In this document: positions 52,139 through 60,901 of the stretch, in pieces
Layout: the number at the start of each line of letters is the position of its first letter
Numbering within the stretch: the first letter of the stretch is position 1
From: Dyadobacter sp. CY347
GTDB taxonomy: Bacteria; Bacteroidota; Bacteroidia; Cytophagales; Spirosomataceae
Direction of reading: 5' to 3'
DNA length: 64,000 nt
Assembly: GCF_021502655.1 (NCBI RefSeq)
Contig: NZ_JAKFFT010000004.1
Location: 62,001 to 126,000 of the forward strand
Translations under genes and position numbers: made by a program
The notes under the pieces: model-generated
Told to the model about the DNA's origin: nothing
The model's input: the letters and a program-made list of their open reading frames with translations, nothing else
Databases searched by the model: none

Positions 52139-53384
52139 GCGCGAGCAGTTCCTGATATAATTGTTGATATTGAGCTGCTACAATGGTTTCGCTGTAAGTT
52201 TCCAGGACTTTTGCACGCGCTCTTTCGGGTAATCCGGCATTGTGTCCATTATTCAAAACCCACTCAATTCCTTCCGCAAGTGACTGCGCCGAGCCTTGCA
52301 ATGCAATGTATCCATTTGTCTGGTGGTCAATCATTTCAGGGATTCCGCCTGTTGCAAATCCCACAGCAGGCGTTCCGCAGGACATGGCTTCCATAATGGT
52401 GTTAGGCAAATTGTCTTCCAGAGAAGGCACCACGATCATATCAGCAGCATTATAGGCTTCGGCCATAGCATTCGGATCTGAAATTTTCCCTAAATAATGC
52501 ACCGGAACAGGAAACGAAGCCATCATTTCCGGATTAGCCTTTCCGAGGACCAATATTTCAATTTCGTTGGCCAGCAAGCCTGTTTTTTCCAAACCCTGTT
52601 TGAAAAAAGTAAAACCTTTCCGTGGATCAGCAATGTTTGCACCCGCAAAAAGGATGAGCTTTTTTGATTCGGGCAGGTTGAGTTTTCCTCTTATGGTAAG
52701 CTTATCATACGGCCTGAAGAGTTCAGTATCAATGCAATTAGGAATGTTGAGCGATCTGATTTGCTGTGTCAATGCTGCTCTTTTTACCAGATCATTCAGC
52801 CATTGGCTTGGAGAAACCAGTGCCATTTGTGCATTCTTATAAATGGACTGTTTTCTTTCAAATTGCTGAAACGAAATGTCGTATGCGTCTGGTTTAGCAA
52901 GATATGGGCAATAATGGCAATGCGTAAGGAAATTTTCGCAGCCGCGACTGTAATGACATCCGCCTGTAAACGTCCACATATCGTGTAACGTCCAAACAAT
53001 TGGTTTTCCCAGTGAAAAAAGCTGATCCAATGAATCCAGGGACAAAAACCCGAAGTTAATCCAGTGTAAATGAATGATATCAGCTTCCTGAACCCAGCGA
53101 TTTGTGCTAATGTCGGCCCCGATTTCAGCCGGGGAAAAGGCAAATCGCACGGATGCGTTCTTCTCTTGTGGATAAAAATAAAGCCGTTCGCCAACAAACC
53201 GGGCCCAGGCCAGTTTGGATTGCAGTGCTGTGTTTGAAAGTCCGGCAACCCCGGGCTCTTCGGCCGACAGATTCGGCACCAATAACCTCGATTCAGCCCC
53301 TGATTTCAACAATGCCCGGTGCAATCGCGTGGCCGCCACTCCTGCTCCTCCTTCCAGGTGAAAATTACTGAGGTGAAGCACCAT
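52131..53384 (-). CDS. Glycosyltransferase family 4
   Basis: 417 residues, GT-B fold. The N-terminal domain starts VLHLSNFHLEGGAGVAATRLHRALL (donor-side loop GGAG). The C-terminal domain has KLILFAGANIADPRKGF, LVLGKANPEM and the GT4 motif EAYNAADMIVVPSLEDNLPNTIMEAMSCGTPAVGF, with E-x7-E as the donor-ribose contact. A CxxH/C-type cluster (GCHYSRGCENFLTHCHYC) in the middle is seen in some GT4 proteins that have a zinc-like knuckle. It probably adds a hexose to a growing glycan. Divergent from the methyltransferase gene at 53520. Confidence 0.92.
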   Translation of the reverse strand: MVLHLSNFHLEGGAGVAATRLHRALLKSGAESRLLVPNLSAEEPGVAGLSNTALQSKLAWARFVGERLYFYPQEKNASVRFAFSPAEIGADISTNRWVQEADIIHLHWINFGFLSLDSLDQLFSLGKPIVWTLHDMWTFTGGCHYSRGCENFLTHCHYCPYLAKPDAYDISFQQFERKQSIYKNAQMALVSPSQWLNDLVKRAALTQQIRSLNIPNCIDTELFRPYDKLTIRGKLNLPESKKLILFAGANIADPRKGFTFFKQGLEKTGLLANEIEILVLGKANPEMMASFPVPVHYLGKISDPNAMAEAYNAADMIVVPSLEDNLPNTIMEAMSCGTPAVGFATGGIPEMIDHQTNGYIALQGSAQSLAEGIEWVLNNGHNAGLPERARAKVLETYSETIVAAQYQQLYQELLAHE

Positions 53385-53519
53385 TGACTGCGATCGTTGA
53401 TTGGAAATTTTAAGAATTGAATGCCCTGCGATTCTGAAAGGGTAAAATTAAATAGTTCTGTGGTTAAATAAATTTTATGCTTAAAAGTATCTTTATCAAA
53501 AAATAGTAATCAAGGTAAA

Positions 53520-54428
53520 ATGTCTACGGAAAAGCAGAGCCATGAGGCGCATTCGGGTTGGTATGAGGTGCAGTATGCTACTCAGGAGGCAAAAGATAAG
53601 GCTATTGAGAACTGGGAATACGATGAGCAGCACAAAACGATCAATCACTGGATCCATCGCCGGCAACTCGAACTGACGACACCTTTTACTTCGGAAAAAA
53701 AATCCTGGCTAACCATTGGCGATGGGTACGGTTTCGACGCCAACTATTTTTTCCGCCAGGGCCTGGATACAACTGCAACGGACATTTCAGGCACATTTCT
53801 GCCATTGTCGCAAGCCAGGGGCTTTTTTGATCATTATTCTATTGAGAATGTTGAGAAGCTAAGCTTTGCTGATGATTCTTACGATTATATTTTTTGCAAA
53901 GAGGCGTATCACCATTTTCCGCGGCCGTATCTGGGCGTTTATGAAATGTTACGCGTAGCTAGAGAAGCCATTATCCTCGTAGAGCCACACGATCCCATTT
54001 CTAAAATGCCGTTTTTATTAGCATTAAGGAACATTTTCGATCGTTTTGACACCAAACTTTTGCAGAAATATTGGAAGAACCGCTATTCGTTTGAGGAAGT
54101 TGGAAATTACGTTTTCAAGCTTTCGGAGCGGGAAATGGATAAACTGGCGAACGGAATGGGCCTGCCGGCCGTCGCATTCAAAGGCATCAACAACAACTAT
54201 TACCATCCATCCTACGCCAAAGACAAAGCCGACGATTCGTCCCCCGCGTTCCGCAAAATCAAACGGAAACTGGCATTGCACAACTTCCTGACCAAATTCT
54301 CGCTCATGCCCTCACAAGTTCTATGCGCCGTAATTTTCAAGAAGTTACCCTCACAAAAAGTAATGGAAGCGATGGAGAGAGAAGGTTTCCAAGTGCACAT
54401 CTTTCCACCGAACCCTTATGCGAGGTAG
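53520..54428 (+). CDS. Class I SAM-dependent methyltransferase
   Basis: 302 residues. The SAM-binding strand TIGDGYGFDANYFFRQG, the motif ATDISGTFLP and DYIFCKEAYHHFPRPYLG are the class I methyltransferase elements. The N-terminal part (EVQYATQEAKDKAIENWEYDEQHKTINH) is typical of methyltransferases found in polysaccharide loci. The substrate may be a sugar or lipid-linked glycan. It is transcribed in the opposite direction to its glycosyltransferase neighbours and stands alone. Ends just before the convergent ORF6N gene. Confidence 0.87.
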   Translation: MSTEKQSHEAHSGWYEVQYATQEAKDKAIENWEYDEQHKTINHWIHRRQLELTTPFTSEKKSWLTIGDGYGFDANYFFRQGLDTTATDISGTFLPLSQARGFFDHYSIENVEKLSFADDSYDYIFCKEAYHHFPRPYLGVYEMLRVAREAIILVEPHDPISKMPFLLALRNIFDRFDTKLLQKYWKNRYSFEEVGNYVFKLSEREMDKLANGMGLPAVAFKGINNNYYHPSYAKDKADDSSPAFRKIKRKLALHNFLTKFSLMPSQVLCAVIFKKLPSQKVMEAMEREGFQVHIFPPNPYAR

Positions 54429-54433
54429 GTTAA

Positions 54434-54940
54434 CTACTCAGCCTCTTCTCGATTAAAACCTATTAAAGCTCTCCGGCGGCCGTCTGGACTGATCAAAAAA
54501 TTCAATGCATCGTTTACATCACTGAATTTGACATTCATTTCTTTCTCTAAGCTGTCAAGCCTATCGGTGATATCTTTATAGTCTACGTGATATTGCCTTA
54601 TCATCACAAATGCCCGCATGATCATAATATTCATCTGAACAGCTTTTTCGCTTCGCAACACACTCGACAACATAGCAACGCCTTGTTCGGTGAATGCAAA
54701 CGGCAAATATCTATTGCCTCCAAAACTTGAGGTCACAATTTGTGACCTCAAGTTTTCCAGTTCTTCACTGGTCAGTTCGAACATAAAGTCCGGTGGAAAT
54801 CGGGAAAGATTTCGTCTGACCGCTTGCTTCAACGCTTTATTCTCAACCTGATATAATGCGGCAAGATCAGAGTCAAGCAAGACCCTTTGTCCGCGTATCG
54901 AAAGAACTTTACTTTGGATGAGTGATATTTCCATATGCAT
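54434..54940 (-). CDS. ORF6N domain protein (phage/DNA-associated)
   Basis: 168 residues. The ORF6N domain fills residues 5-100: VLSIRGQRVLLDSDLAALYQV, KALKQAVRRNLSRFPPDFMFELT, ENLRSQIVTSS and NRYLPFAFTEQGVAMLSSVL; a coiled-coil like C-terminus follows. ORF6N proteins are known from phages and from free-standing bacterial genes and are thought to bind DNA. The codons for ENLRSQIVTSS are embedded in a perfect 35-bp palindrome (54722-54756), and a near-identical palindrome lies 88-122 bp upstream of the start. It interrupts the glycan cluster, probably an insertion. Confidence 0.87.
   Translation of the reverse strand: MHMEISLIQSKVLSIRGQRVLLDSDLAALYQVENKALKQAVRRNLSRFPPDFMFELTSEELENLRSQIVTSSFGGNRYLPFAFTEQGVAMLSSVLRSEKAVQMNIMIMRAFVMIRQYHVDYKDITDRLDSLEKEMNVKFSDVNDALNFLISPDGRRRALIGFNREEAE
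54722..54756. repeat. 35-bp palindrome inside the ORF6N coding region
   Basis: Two 17-nt arms (54722-54738 and 54740-54756) are perfect reverse complements around one central base. The core is TTGAGGTCACAA with its complement. It encodes the conserved stretch ENLRSQIVTSS. It has a twin at 55028-55062 that differs by a symmetric G-to-A/C-to-T pair in the two arms and in the centre. Confidence 0.9.
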
Positions 54941-55027
54941 ACAATTGTTTTTTAGTCATTGTATACATTACGCGGGCCTTCAGGATTGGTCACGAAAAAA
55001 ACCGAAAAATTTTCTGATGCTTTTTAT

Positions 55028-55062
55028 AAAACTTGAGATCACAAATTGTGATCTCAAGTTTT
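55028..55062. repeat. 35-bp palindrome upstream of the ORF6N gene
   Basis: Two 17-nt arms (55028-55044 and 55046-55062) are perfect reverse complements around one A. The core is TTGAGATCACAA with its complement. It lies 88 bp upstream of the ORF6N start and 31 bp beyond the stop of the FkbM gene, which ends at 55093. Compared with the twin inside the gene, both arms changed together, which keeps the symmetry. Confidence 0.9.
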
Positions 55063-55092
55063 CAGCGAAAATTCTAACCATTTTGATCAGCC

Positions 55093-55899
55093 TCACTTGC
55101 GCCAGCCGAAAACATTCAGCTGCAAATCCATTATGTCATTGCCTCGGTAGCGGTGATTTGTGAAGGGTTTTAGACGGTGCTGGTTGGTGTCGATGTAGTA
55201 GCGGAAGCCGTTTTCTTCGAAGATTTGGATGATTTCGGCTAGCCCTTGCGGATTGCCGATGTACGAGTGGAATTCTACGAAGAGGTTTTGAACGTGGCCG
55301 AGCGCGTTGCGGCAGTCATTGAGGACTTCTTTTTCAGCACCTTCTATGTCGATTTTGAGAAAATCTATATGGCTTTCTGCTAATAGGAAGTCTTTTAGGC
55401 GGATCGAGGCGATTTTTTTCTTTTCTGCATTGGAATAAATAGAAGAAGAATCCGCTGATTCGCTCCCAAACCAAATGCCCTGATCATCCTGCCAAACGGC
55501 CTTATCAACGATTCGGACATCGCTAATGTTGTTATTTCTGAGATTGCTTTGAAGCAATGCGGCAATTTCAGGCTCTGCTTCAAACGCCGTGATGCGCGCT
55601 TTTGGAAACAGCTTTTTGAAATACAAAACACTCATCCCAACATTGGCACCGCAATCGAAAATGACAGGCTCAGGGTTTTTTGATTCAAAAAAGTAAAATT
55701 CATCAGCAAAAATCTCCTTATGCTGCCAGAGAAATGACATTGTATCAGGCACCGTCAGTTTGAAATTCCCAAACTCAACCTGCGTACGCGTATGTCTGCG
55801 ACTGTTGCCATATTTTAACAGCAAACCCATAAACTCACGGTTTGTCGAGTTCCGCAAGGCGTTAAAAGGTTCTTTCAGTAAATAGCGCAGCCAGTACAT
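55093..55899 (-). CDS. FkbM family methyltransferase
   Basis: 268 residues. The FkbM features are VIFDCGANVGMSVLYFKKLFP, ARITAFEAEPEIAALLQSNL, DFLKIDIEGAEKEVL and the N-terminal helix region of polysaccharide-linked members. These enzymes O-methylate sugars or other hydroxyls using SAM. It lies at the downstream end of a minus-strand run with the glycosyltransferase (15 nt upstream) and another methyltransferase, and so likely modifies the same glycan. Start ATG at 55897-55899. Confidence 0.9.
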   Translation of the reverse strand: MYWLRYLLKEPFNALRNSTNREFMGLLLKYGNSRRHTRTQVEFGNFKLTVPDTMSFLWQHKEIFADEFYFFESKNPEPVIFDCGANVGMSVLYFKKLFPKARITAFEAEPEIAALLQSNLRNNNISDVRIVDKAVWQDDQGIWFGSESADSSSIYSNAEKKKIASIRLKDFLLAESHIDFLKIDIEGAEKEVLNDCRNALGHVQNLFVEFHSYIGNPQGLAEIIQIFEENGFRYYIDTNQHRLKPFTNHRYRGNDIMDLQLNVFGWRK

Positions 55900-55914
55900 A
55901 TAATTTCTGTTTCG

Positions 55915-56817
55915 TCAGATCCGGTATTTGATCCGGTTCTTGATCTTTAATGCGAGCGGAAGTTTGTAATAATCCGCAAATGCTTGAATGACTTGATGGT
56001 CGGGCGTAATGTTTGGATCAATCCGGATTTTGCTGTCGCTCATTTCTGAACCATAGTAACCCGTTTTGAACGTGAAATTCGTCCCGCTGCCGTCTGTGCC
56101 AATGTTCCTGATCTTCGAATGCACCGGATAAACGCCGTATGCATCGTTCAAAAACTGGCTGTAAGTCCAGCGGATCGCCCAGGAATCGATCACTTTTCGT
56201 TGCTGCTTTACCAGCATGGGCCAAAGATCTTCACCGCCCGATTTGAATTGATCTCTTTTATTTCTGTCCTTTTCCAGCTCCGGGAGTGCAGTAACGTTCC
56301 AGTCTGCCTTATTCCACTTGCTTAACCATGTTCCCCAGCCCCACGAGCTCGCGCGCGGTGCGAGGTAAAGATCCGCTTTATAATGTGCTGGGAAAGAGAT
56401 CGGTGGGCCGTAAGCGGTTACTGAAAATATGTCTTTCCGAGACTCATAGGCGGTTAATGCCTCATTCATGAAAACCAAAAAATCCGGTGCACAGAGCATG
56501 TCATCTTCCAGCACGATCACTTTTCCGAACCCATTCAGCACTTCGGTCACACCTTTGATAACAGAGGCTGCAAGGCCGTGATTTGTCTCGGATTGAATGA
56601 TCTTAATGCTTTGAAAACCACTGATTGAGGCTAAATAACTCCTTACTTCTGCAATTAATAGCTCGTCCGACTGGTTCCTAGGCCCGTCTGAATAAATGAT
56701 CAGCTCGCTTTCCTTTGCCAGCATATTCTGTTGCAGCGCCTGAATCGTTTGCCGTAAATGTGCAGGCCGATTAAAGCAAAACAAAACGATAGGGGCAAGG
56801 CTGGCGGGCAAACTCAT
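55915..56817 (-). CDS. Glycosyltransferase (GT2-like, HlpA type)
   Basis: 300 residues with a GT-A fold. Seen are PIVLFCFNRPAHLRQTIQAL at the start, ELIIYSDGPRNQSDE, VIVLEDDMLCAPDFL (metal-binding acidic stretch) and the late YLAPRASSWGWGTWLSKWN, which is characteristic of this HlpA-like group. Members transfer sugars in surface glycans; the donor is unknown. Its start codon shares one base with the stop of the preceding methyltransferase gene, implying coupling. Confidence 0.88.
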   Translation of the reverse strand: MSLPASLAPIVLFCFNRPAHLRQTIQALQQNMLAKESELIIYSDGPRNQSDELLIAEVRSYLASISGFQSIKIIQSETNHGLAASVIKGVTEVLNGFGKVIVLEDDMLCAPDFLVFMNEALTAYESRKDIFSVTAYGPPISFPAHYKADLYLAPRASSWGWGTWLSKWNKADWNVTALPELEKDRNKRDQFKSGGEDLWPMLVKQQRKVIDSWAIRWTYSQFLNDAYGVYPVHSKIRNIGTDGSGTNFTFKTGYYGSEMSDSKIRIDPNITPDHQVIQAFADYYKLPLALKIKNRIKYRI

Positions 56818-57431
56818 TAGCTTTTAAAAGCATCGATTATCAAAGATGTATAACCCAGTTTCCCGCCTGCATTGCGGCTGTCGTGGTCGGCCGAGCGCCT
56901 GATCATGCCATCTTCGGGTTTCCAGGGCGACTTATGAAACTGGCCTTCTTCGTCAAAATATTCAAGGGGTTTGACGGTAAAGCCAACATTTTCAAGCGAT
57001 TGCGACATGATCTGATAATTATAAAGCAACTTATGATCATCTGCCCCGTTTCCGGTGCCGCCGGGCTTCACATAATTAATGTATTCTTCGCTCGGATTGA
57101 AACCATCCGGAACTGCAACGCGCAGAAAACCACCGGGTTTGAGATAAGTATGGCAATGTTTGAATGCAAGCTGTCCCTCTTCAAGTGTCAAATGTTCCCA
57201 AACGTGCTCGGCCAGGATTTTGTCAATTGAATTTTCGGTAAAATATTTTTTCCAATCGCTTTCTTTCAACAGGTTAAGCGTCTCAATATCAGAGTGAATC
57301 CAGCCTTTGTAAAGTGAATACATGGAACCGACTACCATATTAACCGGTTTGGCCGGATCATACGTTGTCAATTGATATAGACTATATGGCTGTTTGAGAA
57401 CGCCTGCAATGATTTTTTCCTTTAACGACAT
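56817..57431 (-). CDS. SAM-dependent methyltransferase, small (polysaccharide-type)
   Basis: 204 residues. It lacks the full N-terminal SAM strand of typical class I enzymes but shows DKILAEHVWEHLTLEEGQLAFKHCHTYLKPGGFLRVAVPDG, the core of the methyltransferase-11-like group. Its first strand begins near NMVVGSMYSLYKGW. It may therefore be a short, diverged methyltransferase. It lies between the flippase (41 nt upstream) and the glycosyltransferase, in the glycan cluster. A TATCTTTG element at 57457-57464 upstream could be its promoter. Confidence 0.8.
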   Translation of the reverse strand: MSLKEKIIAGVLKQPYSLYQLTTYDPAKPVNMVVGSMYSLYKGWIHSDIETLNLLKESDWKKYFTENSIDKILAEHVWEHLTLEEGQLAFKHCHTYLKPGGFLRVAVPDGFNPSEEYINYVKPGGTGNGADDHKLLYNYQIMSQSLENVGFTVKPLEYFDEEGQFHKSPWKPEDGMIRRSADHDSRNAGGKLGYTSLIIDAFKS

Positions 57432-57456
57432 CAGAAATGGATCTGTTTTAATGCTT

Positions 57457-57464
57457 CAAAGATA
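57457..57464 (-). promoter_or_regulatory. Candidate -7 element in front of the glycan methyltransferase
   Basis: TATCTTTG on the minus strand, a full TAnnTTTG match, in the gap between the flippase stop (57473) and the methyltransferase start (57431). The -33 TTG is not clear. Confidence 0.35.
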
Positions 57465-57472
57465 GCGGTCTC

Positions 57473-58993
57473 TTATTTTATCCTCAGAATAGTTGTCTTA
57501 ATTAATTTCCAGCCACTTCCGAAGCCCACTGAAATGTCCTCCGATACATTCCAGAGCAGGATTCCGCCCCCAAAAATCACTGTTACAATAACCGAACGGG
57601 CCAGAATGATCATTACGGTGGAAATCAGGTCATCAGATTCGGGAAACGGCATGTAGTGAGCGACCAGGTAGGCAACAGTCCCCAACAATATTACCTTGAA
57701 TGTTCCCAGTGTAAAGGGTTGTATACCAAGTTTTTGTCTGATGAAAAACAGTTTGACAAAATTATAAACGACCGTAGAAAACAGCGCCGCCGCAGCTGCC
57801 CCATTGAAGCCGTATCGCGGGATCAGGAACTGGCTGCTGAATAAAATCAGGATCGTGAAAAACAACATGAAAACAATGTCGTAGCGATAATATTTTGAGT
57901 TGGTCAGGATTTCCGTGTTCAGCCCCGTCATCATATCTGCGATGCGTGAAATGCCGACCATTAACACCACCCATTTGCCTTGCGAGTAAATTTCTGATTT
58001 TGGAATAATACCAAAAATAGCATCAATGTTGGTCCATATCCCCAGGAATAGGAATGAGCCGATAATGAAGAGGTTAAGGGAGGATTTTTTATAGATGGTA
58101 TCAATGTGCGCAATGTCGTTCCGCGTATATGCTTCTGAAATAATGGGCGCGCTGATCATGACAATGGCATTCCTGGGAATTGAAATCACTAATGCAATGC
58201 GCGAGGCAATGTCAAAAATCGCAGTGCTGCCTAAGCCCCCTTTGAATGCAGGTAACAGGACTTTTTCAATATGCGGCAGCAATGCGGCACTGGCTCCGCC
58301 CAGCAAAACCCAAAGTCCGTAACGATACATTTCCTTAAACGCCGGATGCTTTACAAAACCAAAATCCAGCCTGGTATAAAGGCGTTTTTGGAAGTGCAGA
58401 TAGATCAGCATGGCAGCGATGGCGAGTCCGTAGCTTAGCACGGTGAGGTTCACCATCGTGTCGAAAGTGATGATTTTGTAACCAAACATAATCACCACCG
58501 CGCTGTTGAACAGCCGCAATCCAACCTCGCGGATCAGCGATGGGACCGCAATGCGCAGATTAATTCGGGAATAAGATTCCAACGCCAGCAGATAAACCAT
58601 TCCGACGGTCAGCGGGATAAAAACGTAGTAATACTTGACCAGCATCGGAGAATGGTCAAGGTAAAATTTGAGGTAAAGGGGCTTGAAAAGCAGATATAGC
58701 GCCACAAAAGCCGCCAGGCCTACGAGCGGGGTAATGATAATAAATGTAAAAAGCTGCCTTCGGGACTCGTGGTCCTGGAACCGGCTGTGAAAGCGCACGG
58801 CAACGGACGGAACGCCCAAGAGGGCAAAAGACATATAAATAACAGGGAAAGTCAGCAGGGTGGAAGCGTACAAACCCAATTGTTCCTGGGTCAGAAACTG
58901 GTTGTAGAGGATCAGGATGTTGAAAATGCCGATGACAACCCCAACGTAAGAAACGATTGAACTTTTAAAACCCTGACGTACAATTATCCCCAT
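57473..58993 (-). CDS. Polysaccharide flippase (Wzx-like, MOP superfamily)
   Basis: 506 residues with about 12-14 hydrophobic helices. The start GIIVRQGFKSSIVSYVGVVIGIFNILILY and the later ASAALLPHIEKVLLPAFKGG loop are typical of Wzx-type exporters (MATE/MOP fold). It would flip lipid-linked oligosaccharide units across the inner membrane. It opens a minus-strand run with the methyltransferase, glycosyltransferase and FkbM genes, divergent from wecB across 124 bp. The substrate is the glycan built by this cluster. Confidence 0.89.
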   Translation of the reverse strand: MGIIVRQGFKSSIVSYVGVVIGIFNILILYNQFLTQEQLGLYASTLLTFPVIYMSFALLGVPSVAVRFHSRFQDHESRRQLFTFIIITPLVGLAAFVALYLLFKPLYLKFYLDHSPMLVKYYYVFIPLTVGMVYLLALESYSRINLRIAVPSLIREVGLRLFNSAVVIMFGYKIITFDTMVNLTVLSYGLAIAAMLIYLHFQKRLYTRLDFGFVKHPAFKEMYRYGLWVLLGGASAALLPHIEKVLLPAFKGGLGSTAIFDIASRIALVISIPRNAIVMISAPIISEAYTRNDIAHIDTIYKKSSLNLFIIGSFLFLGIWTNIDAIFGIIPKSEIYSQGKWVVLMVGISRIADMMTGLNTEILTNSKYYRYDIVFMLFFTILILFSSQFLIPRYGFNGAAAAALFSTVVYNFVKLFFIRQKLGIQPFTLGTFKVILLGTVAYLVAHYMPFPESDDLISTVMIILARSVIVTVIFGGGILLWNVSEDISVGFGSGWKLIKTTILRIK

Positions 58994-59061
58994 GAAGGTG
59001 CAATGATTAACTAGGCGAAATTAAGACAAAAACCAGAAGATAGCCTAACCGTGCCGGCCGA

Positions 59062-59092
59062 TTAGTTCCTCCCAATGTTTATGATAACTTTG
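59062..59092 (+). promoter_or_regulatory. Promoter candidate for wecB
   Basis: TTA (59062-59064, one mismatch from TTG), 20-nt spacer, then TAACTTTG (59085-59092), a full match to TAnnTTTG. It lies 25 nt upstream of the TTG start of wecB and within the divergent region shared with the flippase gene. Confidence 0.5.
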
Positions 59093-59117
59093 CTTCCTTA
59101 ATTAAACACACTATTTC

Positions 59118-60257
59118 TTGAAAGTGATCAATATCGTTGGGGCACGCCCCAATTTTATGAAAGTTGCTCCGCTACACCGCGCTTTCGTCCGTTACCGGGA
59201 CATTCAATCCCTGATCGTCCACACCGGCCAGCATTATGATTTCCGGATGTCCGGGATCTTTTTTGAACAGCTTCAACTTCCCGAACCGGATTATTTTCTG
59301 GGCGTCAGCAATGGTTCGCACGCGCAGCAAACGGCGGCGATCATGGTGGAATTTGAAAGAGTGATTTTGATTGAAAAACCTGATCTGGTGCTGGTCGTGG
59401 GTGATGTTAATTCTACGCTGGCATGTGCATTAGTGGCTGTAAAAATGCACATTCCGGTCGTTCACGTGGAGGCCGGGCTGAGGAGTGGCGACAGGAAAAT
59501 GCCCGAAGAAATTAACCGCATTCTGACCGATGCCATTACTGATCAGCTTTTTGTGACGGAAAAATCGGCGATGTTCAATCTCTTGAACGAAAACATTTCG
59601 CACGAAAAAATACATTTTGTTGGCAATGTAATGATTGATTCGCTGCTGCATTGCTTGAATCAAATTGTTAAAAATGTTGGCTCGAACGACGAATCTGAAA
59701 AGCAAAGGAATTACATATTATTAACCATGCACAGGCCAGCCAATGTGGATAATGCGGCTGTATTGCGTGAAGTGTTGGTTATGATCCAAAGATTGGCAAC
59801 ATCAAACTGCATCATTTTTCCGGTTCACCCCAGAACATTGAAAAACTTCGAAAAGCAAGGGTTACTGGATGATTTGAAGGAAATCAAAAACCTGGAAATG
59901 ACCGAACCGCAGGGTTATCGTGAATTTTTGACGTTCATTAAAAATGCATCGCTGGTCATCACGGATTCCGGCGGCATTCAGGAGGAAACGACATTTTTAC
60001 AAGTTCCTTGCATTACATTAAGAGAAAGCACCGAGCGGCCGGTCACGGTTGAGGTGGGCACAAATTATTTACTGCCAGACTGGAATGCAGAATCCGTTGC
60101 TCAATTGGCCAATAGCATGATGGAAGGGCATTGTAAAAGAGGCCGGATCCCGGCATTATGGGATGGTTGCGCCGCAGATCGCATCGTGACAATTCTGCGA
60201 GAAAAGTACATTAATTCGTACGTTTGTGCGGATAAGCGTCAACCGTCGGATTTGTAA
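59118..60257 (+). CDS. wecB: UDP-N-acetylglucosamine 2-epimerase (non-hydrolysing)
   Basis: 379 residues. The start is a TTG at 59118, giving MKVINIVGARPNFMKVAPL, the family's usual beginning; no ATG is available in frame before it. Further family stretches are VHTGQHYDFRMS, VVHVEAGLRSGDRKMPEEINR, LTMHRPANVDN and ITDSGGIQEETTFLQVPCITLRESTERP. The enzyme interconverts UDP-GlcNAc and UDP-ManNAc in the cytoplasm, supplying ManNAc-type sugars for a surface polysaccharide. It overlaps the next gene by one base. Confidence 0.94.
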   Translation: MKVINIVGARPNFMKVAPLHRAFVRYRDIQSLIVHTGQHYDFRMSGIFFEQLQLPEPDYFLGVSNGSHAQQTAAIMVEFERVILIEKPDLVLVVGDVNSTLACALVAVKMHIPVVHVEAGLRSGDRKMPEEINRILTDAITDQLFVTEKSAMFNLLNENISHEKIHFVGNVMIDSLLHCLNQIVKNVGSNDESEKQRNYILLTMHRPANVDNAAVLREVLVMIQRLATSNCIIFPVHPRTLKNFEKQGLLDDLKEIKNLEMTEPQGYREFLTFIKNASLVITDSGGIQEETTFLQVPCITLRESTERPVTVEVGTNYLLPDWNAESVAQLANSMMEGHCKRGRIPALWDGCAADRIVTILREKYINSYVCADKRQPSDL

Positions 60258-60901
60258 TGATTAAAAAAATAAAAAATAACACCTGGGATTTACTCAATGG
60301 AATCGGTCTGGGTGGGAGTGTGCAGCTTTTTCTGGATGGTGCGTTGAAGCAATACGGCTGGTTTAGGAGTTTTCATACCAAACAATCCGTTGACGCCAAT
60401 GGTGACCCGCTACCCTGGTACACTTATCCATTTATATTATTTCTAAGACCCCGTTTGAAGCCCGAATTCGTTGTTTTTGAATATGGTTCAGGTAATTCCA
60501 CCCGCTGGTATGGTACCCGTGTGAAGCAAATCACGGCTGTTGAACACGATGCAGAATGGATCAAACTGATCAGGCCAAAACTTCCAAGCAATGCAAAAGT
60601 GATCGAAAAACCCTTAGGTGATGCTTACATTCAGGCGGTTAAGGATGCTGGCGAACGCTATAACATTATCATCGTAGACGGACGCAACCGGGTGAAATGC
60701 GCCAATTTTGCGGTGGATTATCTGACAAATGATGGCGTCTTGATCCTGGATAATTCCGAACGTGAATGGTATCTGAAAGCGAAGGAATACCTGAAAGAAA
60801 GAGGTTTCAGGAGATTGGATTTCATAGGCATGGCACCGATCGTGGGCATTGAGACTTGCACTAGCGTGTTTTACCGGGATGGAAATTGTCTCGGCATCTG
60901 A
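60257..60901 (+). CDS. Methyltransferase-like protein next to wecB
   Basis: 214 residues. A SAM-binding-like strand is visible in VVFEYGSGNSTRWY, followed by TAVEHDAEWIKLIRPKL and YNIIIVDGRNRVKCANFAVDYL and LILDNSEREWYLKA, which resemble the class I methyltransferase order. The start of the protein, KIKNNTWDLLNGIG, is hydrophilic. Coupled to wecB (stop TAA and start ATG share one base), it probably modifies a precursor or the glycan. The acceptor is unknown; a non-methyltransferase Rossmann role is possible. Confidence 0.75.
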   Translation: MIKKIKNNTWDLLNGIGLGGSVQLFLDGALKQYGWFRSFHTKQSVDANGDPLPWYTYPFILFLRPRLKPEFVVFEYGSGNSTRWYGTRVKQITAVEHDAEWIKLIRPKLPSNAKVIEKPLGDAYIQAVKDAGERYNIIIVDGRNRVKCANFAVDYLTNDGVLILDNSEREWYLKAKEYLKERGFRRLDFIGMAPIVGIETCTSVFYRDGNCLGI

